From assembly GCA_026874595.1 (NCBI GenBank), contig CM049307.1:58228870-58292869 (forward strand): 64,000 nt of DNA, read 5' to 3'. Source of the DNA: Sipunculus nudus (lineage: Eukaryota > Annelida > Sipuncula > Golfingiida > Sipunculidae). Of the stretch, positions 23,546 to 34,614 are shown in pieces. How positions within the stretch are numbered: position 1 is the stretch's first letter; each line of letters opens with the position of its first letter. The position numbers and the translations under genes are program-made. The notes beneath the pieces are model-generated. The model was not told where the DNA came from. It saw only the letters and a program-made list of their open reading frames with translations, and made no database searches.

Positions 23546-23923
23546 ATATAGAGCACATTTTAAAAATGTAATGAGGGAATTTTGAAACACCTTTCACAAA
23601 AATATGAGGAAGTTCTGTTCTCTTTAATTGCTTTGCATAACATAGTCAAAAATTACGTGTTGCTGGCTGAAATATTTATATTTCTCCAAAATTTGGATAT
23701 TAACTTGAAAGTCCAAAAACTGAATAGTTTATAACATCTTGATATTTATACGGTATAACCCCCGCCTACGTTTATGATTTGCAAAATGTTAAACTTTAAA
23801 TGCTATCCTCGTGGTAGTATAATTGATATGTTCAAGTCGCAATCTGCGTGCAATATACCGGTTTCTATGGTTTAATATTTAGGCTGATAGGAAGGCCAAG
23901 TCTCATTCACAGGCGAAATGGGC

Positions 23924-24235
23924 GGGGGGGGGGGGGGGCTACTCGGGCTTATGACCAAACAGAGTGTAATAAGGGAAAGACTGCCTATCTAAATCACAGG
24001 GCTGATCATTAGTCCTTAACTTATGATACAGAATGTTATCAATCGTGGGTAAATTAATAATTAATAAAATAAGAGATGTTAGAGCTCAATGTCCCCCCCC
24101 CCCCCCTCCTTTTGATCCGTGGTGTCAGGGCCCTAGATCTGGAAACGGGGGGTGGGATCTAGGCTAGGTCCATTGAACAGCGGTTGCGCCACCCCCCCCC
24201 CCCCCCCACCCCCACCCCCACCCCGGACCCGGTTC
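23924..24235. repeat. Cluster of poly-G and poly-C runs
   Basis: A G run at 23924-23938, a C run near 24092-24105 and a C-rich tract near 24191-24235 lie within about 300 bases. They may belong to one decayed inverted-repeat element. Confidence 0.6.
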
Positions 24236-26280
24236 GACCATTAAAATTGTTGTATGCTGACATAAGAAATTAGTTTATTCACATTCACAATAGAACTTAA
24301 TCCACTGCTGATTGAATTGTCAATGACCACATGGCCGCATTCTGGGCTTTGCCGAAGGCAGTTCTGCTGTTTTCGGTGTTAAACTCGGTTTCAGAGAACA
24401 TTGAGGACAAAGGTGGAGCGAATTCCTTTGATAAGTATTAGATGAAAAGCACTCGGAGATCGCAAAACTCCGCCAATGCAATTGTACGTATTGCACAGAA
24501 TTAAATTGATCTTTCCAACTATTAATCACTTCTCTCTTTACCCATGGTTTACCTTTCCACAGATTTATACTGAACTTTATTATACAATTTCTTTAAAAAA
24601 TTATGTGAGCAAGCATGCTTACATCAATGATGGGGAAAATGAACCATTGTAACTATATAATATAAAGGTATTGTTTTCATTGGCATCACATCAGCAGTTA
24701 TCGGTGAATACATGATTTAGTATGCACTTATAATGGATTGATAGTGCTTACGTCGAATTGGGATACTATACCAGTCATACAGAAACTGCAGTACAATGGC
24801 CATCCATCTTATTGCAATGACATAGCTGCTCATTTGTCGAGCCGGTAACCTTTACGCGTCGCCAGGAATGTCGAAATATGTATTTCCTCATCAACATGTT
24901 TCGTTGGATGTATTCAAAATGTTTTCAATGTTACAACTTCTGTCACTCCAACATATCGGTAGAGCCAAGACATTCGCTGTAACTCCGACAGTCAGGTATA
25001 AATTATCATCTATACAATACTTGTCTGCCAGATTTAAATGTTCACATTTTAATTAAATTTAAATTCATTAAAGATTATATGTTTTTTTTGGAAACATGAC
25101 TAATTACATTGAATTTAATACCTTTATGTTTATACATTTGTGGTCAAAATATCTTAGAGCTTCAGGTGTGAAGTAAAAGATCAGTAATCTAATTAGTACC
25201 AGGTACCGCGTTAGTTCTTAAAATAAGAATGTACACATTTGTTTTGTGTAGTTATGTAATACTTCTGAAAATATCATAAAGATTAATTTGTCACGCATGG
25301 ATTGTAGCTAGGCTCCACTGCAGTAAATGGACAAATATACACAATCTGTTACTATACTCCCGCCAGGTGGCGAGAGATATTGTTTTATTCTTGGTTATAA
25401 GGTTTGAAGTGTGTAATGTTACGCACAATGTTATAGAATTGTGAAGACAAAATTGCCGAGGTTTAAGATAACACCCAAGGAACAATTAATATATTAAACT
25501 TCTCAGGTAATCTGAATCACCGTAATATGTTGTTCATTCAAAGTATCTATCTCATTGGTACATACGACTGTTTCATCATAACAGAGCCATTTTCCTGTAT
25601 TAGCGGACCTGGTTGTCCTGGAGGTAACTTGGTTTTTTAACTGTGTCAGTCCCTTTTTTTCTTTATTTCTTAAAGTTTGGGTTACAAATCGTTAATAAAT
25701 ACATTATCATGCGGTTATTCCAAAATATGATCTGCCGGACTTTATAGATTTCTTTTGGATTTGAAATGTAGTTTCATATTCATGAAAAATAAGTATATTT
25801 TTACAGTTTAAGTACAGTTTACTACAGTTGACGTAAGAGATGGCGTCATAGTAAAGTGCCATTGAAGCACCTCCTACCCTAACACGTCAGTTATATACGG
25901 AGATTAAATCCATCAGATCCATTGATGGCAGAGATGTGAAATTATATCATCCTCTTATGTACTGGAAGATTTTTTTTTTTTTATATAGTCCATTGTGTCA
26001 GGTAGGAATGCGTGGTATTGACAAAATGGGCGTTATCTATCTCACATTACAATATAAATCATTCTGACAGAAAAAATCCTGGTAACCAAGATTCCAGGAA
26101 TATAACCGGTTTCACGTCGGGTTTACCAAACTAAAAGAAGTACACATGGACATGTTCGTACTCTAATGCATAAAATCATAATGTACGTCATGCCTTACTG
26201 AAATTTATTTCCATTCTTAAAGAAATACTGGTAGGTATATCAATAAATAATCAAAAGCAATCTATAAACATATAATTATC
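24236..26280. other. AT-rich DNA, no feature recognised
   Basis: No coding or repeat signal seen. Confidence 0.4.
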
Positions 26281-26327
26281 TCTCCCTCTCTCTCTCCCCC
26301 TCACTCTCTCTCTCTCTCTTTCTTTCT
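26281..26327. repeat. CT-rich low-complexity tract
   Basis: Imperfect (CT)n with CCC interruptions. Confidence 0.85.
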
Positions 26328-26355
26328 GTATATTATATTTATATAAATATTATTA

Positions 26356-26510
26356 AAAACCTGCCTAACGACCACCTCTGTTCAGGGACCACCTCCAAAT
26401 GACCTCTAGTTGACGGTCCGTTTCCTTTTTGCTCTCTATATGAAACCTCGCTTAGACCACCACATCGAAAATATGACTACTTCATCGAGGTTCCATTCAT
26501 GGTCATAATC
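26356..26510. repeat. Short inverted-repeat element with GAACCT-type ends
   Basis: The left end reads ACCTGCCTAACGACCACC and the right end, on the other strand, GGAACCTCGATGAAGTAGTC. They resemble the termini of the larger element at 30859-33422. Confidence 0.4.
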
Positions 26511-26521
26511 TTTAATATATA

Positions 26522-26524
<3 letters not shown>

Positions 26525-26557
<33 letters not shown>
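26525..26557. repeat. (AT)n microsatellite
   Basis: A simple AT run. Confidence 0.95.
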
Positions 26558-26558
<1 letters not shown>

Positions 26559-26842
26559 CTTTCAATAGGGAGAAAAATGGAGAGTCGGGGACGCTCCGGC
26601 GAAATTTCCTATGGGAGGGAATCTGTATAAACTTTTAAAGGGTTATGTAATATTAAATAATTCTTTGGTAATTAATATCTTAATCGTATCATTATTTGTA
26701 TCCTGTCGTTGTATGATTATCTTATTATAGTGAAAGGGCAGGAATACTAGTCAAATATCATCGCAGTTTTCGACCAGTCTGTTTTAGATAGTCGGTAAAT
26801 GGTCAAGGACTTATTAAGTGTCAACTTTGTTCTCATATATAT

Positions 26843-27873
26843 CACTCAAAAAAACAAATTGTTTGAATCAACCAACACATTGTATGAATCCAACCAATCT
26901 AATTGCTCAAAATATGTCCAAACAATTTATTGTTTAGAACAACCAATTTATTTTGGTCGGAATCAAACAACATGTATTGGTCAAATCAACCTATATATTG
27001 GTCAGAGCAACCAACACAGCTGATGATTTAAACCAACAAAATTGGTCAGTTTGACCAAAATAATTTGGTTATTCTCTATCAATGTACTTTGGTTGAGGTC
27101 AACCAAAACAAATTTGTTAAATCAGATAATAAATTGGTCACATGAACCAATTCTAGTTGGTCAGACTAGTGTACACATTTATGTGTGCATTGCTACTTTC
27201 AGTCCCCTTTTCAGTTACTTTATTCTTCAGATTGATTGGAAGTCTTTTTGTAAGTCATTCTTCAGTTTCGGGTTGCTTTGGTGTGGGTTTCAAGGGGGAA
27301 ACACAAATACAGCCCGATCTTGGAGTCGAACCTGTATCCGCTCGCATACAAGTCAGACGTTTTGCCACTCAGTCAGTAAAGCTTGCATCACTTGTACCTG
27401 ATTTACAGCACTTTTGTGTCTGATGTTCAAACTGACCAATCGGTTTGGTCAGTGCTTGTCCAATCAGTTGGTAAAATAACCAATATGTTGGTAAAATCAA
27501 CCAATGTTTAACTCAACCAGGAAAACTGGTTAAATTTAAGCAACCATACGGTCGAACAATAAACATTGGTCAAAATGACCGATGAGTTTGGTTACAAGTT
27601 GGTTGAAATTACCAATGTTTTGGTTAAATCTACCAAGATCATCTCAACCAACCAAATTGGTCATAAATGTGTGCTAAAGTAACCAATATATTGGTTAAAC
27701 CTACATGGTATTTTTATTCTGTTTACCAATAAAAATTGGTCAGAACAACCAACTGGTTTGGTTAGTACTTTAACAATACATTGGTTAAGATAAACAATAT
27801 CTTGGTTAAAACAACCAAAATATGCTTAACCAATTAAATTAGTTTCATATTTAACCAATCTGTTTTTTGAGTG
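26843..27873. mobile_element. TIR element filled with ACCAA/TTGGT palindromic units
   Basis: The ends are inverted: CACTCAAAAAAACAAATTG on the left and CAATCTGTTTTTTGAGTG on the right. Nearly all of the interior is a degenerate array in which AACCAA and ATTGGTCA half-sites alternate roughly every 10-30 bases, so each unit is self-complementary. The array is interrupted at about 27165-27420 by sequence with no such motifs. No transposase frame is visible. The superfamily is unassigned and a target duplication is not clear. ACCAAT/ATTGGT contains the CCAAT box core; any binding role is inferred. Confidence 0.7.
27165..27420 (-). mobile_element. tRNA-derived SINE inserted in the ACCAA array
   Basis: On the - strand an A box (TGACTGAGTGG, 27364-27376) and a perfect B box (GGTTCGACTCC, 27322-27332) have tRNA-like spacing. 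The anticodon arm does not pair well, so it is a tRNA-derived relic rather than a working tRNA gene. It splits the surrounding array into two parts, showing it came later. Confidence 0.6.
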
Positions 27874-28116
27874 TAGGTTCTACAGCCAGACATTTGCGCG
27901 TCCGATTGACAGTAAGACACGTAAAAGGTGGAGAGGTAGTGTTGTGATCACCTGTAAACACATCTCTCTACACTGGCACATACTGGGTGTTTACTTTTAG
28001 ATGCAGATCTAATATTCTGGCGGAGACCTCATTTAGTCATGAAAACACTGGTGATTATCTCATCTGATCCCACCAGGGACACTAAATAGACAGTAGCATG
28101 AAATAGACGTGATTTG

Positions 28117-28119
<3 letters not shown>
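27874..28119. other. Unique DNA between elements
   Basis: No feature recognised. Confidence 0.4.
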
Positions 28120-28178
<59 letters not shown>

Positions 28179-28294
28179 TTTGATGGAGGAAGGGTTCAGA
28201 GAGCGAGGGTGAGAGATAGTGAGATGGTGAAAGAGAATATAAGAAGAATGAGACAGAAAGTAAAATATAGTGACAGAGAGAATGCATCAAATGT

Positions 28295-28342
<48 letters not shown>
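28120..28342. repeat. (GA)n and (AT)n microsatellites
   Basis: A GA run at 28120-28170, a purine-rich link, then an AT run at 28299-28342. Serine-leucine frames on the - strand are shadows of these. Confidence 0.95.
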
Positions 28343-28344
<2 letters not shown>

Positions 28345-30666
28345 TGAAAGAATGAAGATAAACATTACGTCGAAAAAAAATGAAGAATTTAGTTATTCAA
28401 TTATTGAGTAAATTATTCAGTAATAAATTTTTGATGAATAAAAAATCAATCGAAAAGACCAGAAATCATGAAGGAAGGAATAAACAGTCAAAAGGACAGA
28501 TAATTTATTTTCAGGGATAACTTGACATATGAAGAGACACTAAAGGTCCAACTAAGGGGACTAATCATATTTTATTCAGGTAAATGCCATAACTTTATTG
28601 TTGTAATAACCTCAAATCTAGGTTTAATATTTGAGACGGTCTTTAACAACAATAGTATTTTTATTACCTTCTATACTTCATTAAAACAGTCGGCAAAGTG
28701 GATAAGGTAGAATTATAGGTTTATAAATATTATTTTATAAAAAGTTAAGAAACTTACGATTTCCTTCTCAACATGTTCCAAAACCCGTCTACTTCTCGAT
28801 CCTAAAACTGTAAAAATGTCATACTTAGATGACATAACTATAGCTGGAGGTGATACCACCCTTAGAAGAAACAGCCATATAAACTCACGAAATTTAATTT
28901 GTAATCTAAAATAAAAATTGTTTTATTCATGTATAAAAAGATAGAAAACTGTTCTTTAAAGACCATTTATTGTTATAACATCCATCATGAATGCGTACAT
29001 CTATATTTTAAAACTGCAAAAGTTGGCAGCTTAGAGAAAATAATCCCATTTTTTTTTGTACAATCGTGGACTTGATTCACCAACTTTTTCAACATATCCC
29101 ACTTTACATATTGTTAATTACCCTATAAGCCTATATTCACATCTAAACCTTTCAAACAAAACGAACCTTACAAAAATAACATTTACTATATTTATATTCA
29201 ATAACACCATGAATGGGAGGGACGTGCAGACTTTCTCTTCAGACTTGTTGAGACTTTCTGGTCAAACTACAAATACCTCTTTTCTCCTTTGAATTTTAAA
29301 AATTATGAGAGAATACGTAATTTTAATGAAAATAATTTTAACATAAACCATGAGGATAACCCCTAAATCTCACCTCCTTTATAGTGTGACTGTGAAATCA
29401 TCCTTACAATTTTACTCTATGACCCGCTACGACTCAAATTGAATTACTTTAATCACTTGACCCAGTAACACCAAAATCTATATTTTTTTATTAATACTAT
29501 TTTTGTTCACGTGTGTAATTGTGTTCATTTAAACCTAATGAAAGGGAAGGTTTCTTTCTCAAGACTAATTAATATTAACCACACGCACAACTTCGTAATT
29601 CTGGTGCTTTTTCCTTTTGCTTCACTTTAGAATCCTTAATTCTCTAAGGTATTCTCTTAAACTGCCTTAGAAAGGAATTATCTGCTATAAAAACTGTTCA
29701 AGTATGCTCAAGTAACAGCCATATATTCGACTAACTTTGGTGCTCAAACGGTTAATGGGACAGAGTGGACCAGGAGTATTTTCTTGTATTTATCTTGTAT
29801 TTATCTTGTATTAAGTATAATTTCACCTTCCTCATTTTCATGATAATAACTGGACAACACCTATATTTCGGTAATACAAAAAGTCTCTTTGAATGATACC
29901 AGAAGTATACCAATGATTGCGACGTGCATCCTGTTACATCCGGGTTTTAGTGTGTACGCAAATTAGCAGCCACCCGGTGCGGCTTCGAAACTGGGAGAAA
30001 TAAACCTGTTAGGGTTTAATACGCGTGTGCGAAAATACTCCGAGGACAGCCCTTGGTGGCAAGGGCACATGTATCGGCAAAGTTTACAGAGGAATAACGC
30101 TTTTTTGGATCATACCCAAATCATCATATGATTACAGGAGGACATTTTCTTTCAAGACAAACCTTGTGAACCACTGTGGTCTAATCTGATGTTTTTATCC
30201 AGATTTCCCTATTTATCGGCTTTCCCTTGATCCCTTGACTCACCAAAGAAAGTGTTTATCAGATGTTAATCCTGCATGACATGAAGGTTTAGTACAGCAT
30301 TGAAAAGGTAAATAGCTTTTCCTTGCAGCGTCATACGATGGAATGGATTTCTTCTCGATTTTTCTCGTCCGTTTAATGAACCAGACGTGAGTGTAGCCCA
30401 ATGTCGAGAAAAACTGCACTCTCTGACATCCACATGGCGTGATCTTTTATGCCGCCGGAAAATGACGCGCTGTTTTTTAATAGAACAACAAATTAGCTCT
30501 TTAGAAGCAGGTCAGAACTTGCGTGTTTAATTTAAAAATCATTGAAGACATTTTCTTTTTAAATTAAATCAGGTTAAACGGATGCAATCAAATTTTTGAT
30601 GAAGTCAGACATCTATAAGGTTTAGAAACACTATGTCTGGGACTTTGGAGTTGAACCTGTTCTCAT

Positions 30667-30668
<2 letters not shown>
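28343..30668. other. AT-rich DNA, no gene recognised
   Basis: Includes three tandem copies of an 11-bp unit (TTGTATTTATC) at about 29783-29813. Otherwise nothing was recognised. Confidence 0.45.
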
Positions 30669-30760
<92 letters not shown>

Positions 30761-30850
30761 ATATATATATAATTATATATATATACACACATGTATATAC
30801 ATATACATATATATAGATATATAAACGTATATATATATATATATATATGT
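30669..30850. repeat. (CT)n followed by interrupted (AT)n
   Basis: A CT run at 30669-30704 changes directly into AT-rich repeats that reach the left end of the element at 30859. Confidence 0.95.
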
Positions 30851-30858
30851 TTATATAC

Positions 30859-33420
30859 ACAGTCGAACCTGTCTAATGCGACCACCCAAGGGACTGGACA
30901 CAAGTGGTCGTAATAGACAGGTGGTCGTATTATACAGGTTCTGAAAATTTAGGAACTGCACAAATAAAGCTGACATTTATGACGGAATTATGCAATTTAG
31001 TAGGCCTGTCACGTTTACACATTTTAACGACTCCGTTTCGATTAATTTCTGTCAACGTTTACAGAGCGACAGATCATTTACACGAAAGGCAATGACACAC
31101 TCGTCAGTAAATCAGATCTGTAACACCAATATTTAAGAAAATATTATTTGAAGACGCGGATACCAATCGCGTATTCCGATGGACTTTTATTTGAAAATAT
31201 AATGTGGGTTTTACTATTATAAACAAGAATCTTAGCCTACGGTTTTTAATTATACAGGGTTTCTTTTGAATGAGATGTAAACCGACGTGCCACCGGTATT
31301 GAATTTGACATCGCCCTTGTGAATATGCTCTCATTATTTACCGCCGTTGTAACCACCGAAAAGGAATGATCACCACTTGTTGCTGCCAAATTTGTATTAA
31401 CCCTTAATTTAATTGACCATCATATGGTGATTTAATCGTCGCTTTCACTCCTATACGAGCGCAGGAGCGCTGGTTTAAAGGGGAAAGAAGAAATATGAGT
31501 ACACATGTACACGCATTTGTAACCACGTGTCATTGGTTCTGTTCAACTCATTTGCATAGCCCTATACGGCAATTCTTCCGAATATTGCCGACTGGCTACC
31601 GTGCATACAACGGGCAATTCATAAGGCCTTACGTTTAATGGAAATTTTCAGGCCGTGGGGCAATTTCGAACGATCTCAAATCTATTCTCAGAACGATAAT
31701 TGCTTTCAGAAATTCGCGGCCGAGGCCACGTTCACAGCCAGGGAGATGCTGCTTATTTATCTAGTGGAACATTTTTAACTAGATGTGGTCGGACAATGGT
31801 CCTCAGAGGGTCCCGCAATTCTGGTAGCGCTGGACTAGTTTACATGTGGGTGAAAAATTAAGTTAAATTTGAAAAATATGACAAACAAAAACAGGTTTAT
31901 ATCCATATGCATTAGGAAAAAAATCCTACTGGATCAAATTATATTAAAGAAGATATGTCTGGAATAATGTGTGCAATAGAAATTCACCGAATGTAGTTTG
32001 TTGGCCACATTTGATTTTGAGCAAGTCTGTATTTCAATTGGTCTGGATCCCTCATAGTCACCAATGATCCCTGTAAAATTGGGAAAGCTGCAGAAGGTTG
32101 TTGTTGAGTTATCGCCCACGAAAGTAAATCAGCAATCGGACTGTGGCAGCCATATTGGAATCCCAACAGATCTGTAATTCAAGAGGTCTGTAGCCCTCAT
32201 AGGTACCAATCATCCCTGTGAATTTGGGAAAGCTACTGTAGGTTGTTGTTGAGTTATCGCGCGCAAAAGAAAATCAGGGATCAGGCTGTGGCAGACATAT
32301 TGAAATTCCGACAGGTCTGTTATTCAATAGGTCTGGAGCCCTCATACGTACCAATCATCCCTGTGAATTTGGGGAAGCTGCAATAGGTTGTTGTTGAGTA
32401 ATCGCGTGCGAAAGAAAATCAACGATCAGGCGGTGGCGGCCATATTGGAATTCCGACATGTCTGTAATCCAATAGGTATGGAGCCCTCATAGGTACTAAT
32501 CATCCCTGTGAATATTGGAAAGCTGCATTAGGTTGCTGTTGAGTTATTACCCGCGAATGAAATTCAGCGATCTTGCTGTGGCGGCCATATTGGAATTCCA
32601 ACAGGTCTGTTATTTAATAGGACTGGAGCACTAATAGGTACCAACCATCCTTGTGAATTTGGGAAAGCCGCAGTAGGATGCTGTTGAGTTATCGCGCGCG
32701 AAAGAAAAACAGCGATCGGGCTGTGGCAGCCATGATGGAATTCCGACAGGTCTGTAAGTCAATAGGTCTGGAGCCCTCATATGTACCAATCGTCCCTGTG
32801 AATTGGGAAAGCTGCAATAGGTTGTCGTTGAGTTAACGCGCGAAAGAAAGTGTCACTGACGGAAGGACGGAAGGATGGATTGACGGAAGGACGGACTGAC
32901 ACGGTGATCACTATAGAGCACCGCTTGTCACACTATAGGGCACCTCTTGATATGCGGTGCCCTAACAAGCGGTGCCCTTAATAACTATGCGCTTTCTACA
33001 AACCTCGCTTTATAAAAAAAACTGCATTATCAGGAACAAACTCCCATATGAACGACTCAAAATTGTTTGCTGACGTCACTTGTTACTAACATCACTTGCT
33101 TCATTAGAACATCATAGATTATCAACTCTTTGTAAAAACGCGCCTTTCATGACTCACACACTCACAAGTCACCGCAACTTCACGCATGGTCAATCAACCG
33201 ACCGGTCAGCGCTGGTCAGTGGGCAGCTCAATGAGTACTCGCATCAGGCAGATCAATATATCATTTTGGTAGGGAAAAATTGACGTACCGTAATAGCTAG
33301 GTGGTCGTATTTCACAGGTTTTATCTTTAGATAATATAACGGAATTTTGAAAGGGACTGATATCCATTGGTCGTAATAGCCAGTTGCCCGCATTTCACAG
33401 GTGGTCGTTCAGACAGGTTG

Positions 33421-33422
<2 letters not shown>
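30859..33422. mobile_element. Candidate 2.56 kb DNA transposon, non-autonomous, GAACCTGTC termini
   Basis: The left end reads CAGTCGAACCTGTCTAATG and the right end, reversed, CCAACCTGTCTGAACGACC. Inside both ends the block 'TGGTCGTAATAGMCAGGTGG' with GTCGTATTNNACAGGTT recurs (about 30903-30945 and 33290-33415). The interior has no transposase frame but holds the 144-bp satellite array. It is flanked on both sides by (AT)n tracts, as if it landed in one AT microsatellite; a TA-type target site is plausible. It could also be two independent end fragments. Confidence 0.55.
32023..32850. repeat. Tandem satellite array, six units of about 144 bp
   Basis: Units begin near 32025, 32168, 32310, 32453, 32600 and 32745 with YCTGTAATTCAATAGGTCTGG. 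They share CCCTCATAGGTACCAATCAT, CCCTGTGAATTTGGGAAAGC, TAGGTTGTTGTTGAGTTATC and GTGGCGGCCATATTGGAATT. The array is followed by GGAAGGACGGACTGACACGG and a TATAGNGCACC stretch, an arrangement seen at the end of bivalve satellite-bearing elements. Confidence 0.9.

Positions 33423-33470
<48 letters not shown>
33423..33470. repeat. (AT)n microsatellite
   Basis: A simple AT run abutting the right end of the element at 30859-33422. Confidence 0.95.
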
Positions 33471-33474
<4 letters not shown>

Positions 33475-33941
33475 GTATACTCAAACACAATCAGTGAAAC
33501 AACGAGTGAAACGGCATCGGATTTGCTGATTGCAAACAACTTTTATGGTTTCCGTCATTAATAAATTGTAATTTCGGTTATATTTTTTAACTCCATAAAG
33601 CAGGATTTGAAAAATAAGTAGAGTTAAACATTAGTCACATATTGTGCTTATATTGGCATTGTAGTGTCGCCCTAAAGTGAATTCACTGAAGTTATTATGC
33701 GACCACATAGGAGTTTGGCTGTACATTTACTAACTTATAAACATTAGCAGTTAATGAAGTTCCCGCAAATCTTCAAAGGCTGTTTTCAATCCCTCTGTTC
33801 AATTTTTAAACTGATAACAATTTAAATTAAGATTTGCATAGACTTACAAATACCGCGGCAGATATATCCCTGACAACACATTCTTTATGAGTCTGACAGT
33901 CCGTTCATTGATCTGTTTTATTTTTCTTTTTGTTTTCTTAG
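33471..33941. other. Presumed 5' flank or upstream intron of the receptor gene
   Basis: AT-rich with no recognised element. The last 30 bases form the pyrimidine tract before the AG at 33940-33941. Confidence 0.4.
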
Positions 33942-34184
33942 GAAACCTACTTCTGATCTCAGTGGAACGATTCATCCGATATGGTTCGTGGTCTTGGGAC
34001 TTACGATATAAGCGGAGCTATATATCACTGTGAGAACTGAAAGAGACTCTTCGTTGAGGAAAGGTCGACAAACATCTTTCCCATTAAAAAAACAGTTGAT
34101 GTATTTGTCATAAATATTTCTCGTAACTTTAATAAATAATGGAGTAAACACGCGTGAGCGACGGAAGTACGTCAGAATCTCGTT
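33942..34184 (+). promoter_or_regulatory. GPCR 5' leader with a probable splice acceptor and three upstream ORFs
   Basis: A long T-rich tract ending TTTTCTTAG at 33941 looks like a 3' splice site, so the leader probably continues in an upstream exon. Between it and the start codon lie three upstream ORFs that end before it: 33981-34040 (19 codons plus stop), 34099-34113 (4 codons plus stop) and 34139-34147 (2 codons plus stop). Upstream ORFs commonly reduce translation of the main frame; that role here is inferred. No TATA box or transcription start could be assigned. Confidence 0.5.
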
Positions 34185-34614
34185 ATGGAGTCGTCCGCGT
34201 TCGTAGGAAATGACACGCTAAAGGTCGGTATTGGAACTAACTCGCACCGAAATGAGTGTGTATTTGGAGATCCCAGTGAGTTCTTTGGGGACGTAGAAAT
34301 ATCGGACCCTATTTATATGAAAATGAATGCAACATACCCAGGAATTATAAAGCAAGTGCCTTTGTGGGAAGTGTGTGTAAAACTTGCGGCTTACGTTATC
34401 ATTATCGTCATGTCACTGGTGGGGAATACTTTGGTGGTGTTCATTGTTTGGAGGAATAAGCGCATGCGCACTGCGACCAATTACTATATCGTGAACTTGG
34501 CGATCTCGGACCTGCTAGTCACGTGTTGCTGCACGTGGGTTCATCTGGTGAACGATCTGACGGAAGGATGGGTGCTTGGTTCCTTTTTCTGTAAGATTAA
34601 CAGCTTCTCTCAAG
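34185..34614 (+). CDS. GPCR coding exon 1: N-terminus to start of TM3
   Basis: Encodes residues 1-143 and the first base of codon 144. The start is well supported: an in-frame TGA lies 30 bases upstream (34155-34157), no other in-frame ATG comes between, and the context has G at -3 and +4. The outer N-terminus has sequons NDT (9-11) and NAT (48-50). TM1 contains GNTLVVF; the first inner loop reads RNKRMRTATN; TM2 contains NLAISDLLV. The exon ends inside SFSQ at the base of TM3 at a consensus donor, CAAG|GTGAGT, giving a phase 1 intron. Read through without splicing, the frame stops two codons later. Confidence 0.92.

Noticed and set aside
23519-24240. Complete hAT element starting CAGTGGCGGATC
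   Set aside because: Only a left-end match was found; no right terminus or 8-bp target duplication could be shown, so only the end is listed, at low confidence.
32023-32850. CRISPR array
   Set aside because: The units are 144-bp tandem repeats without short repeats and unique spacers, in a eukaryotic setting.
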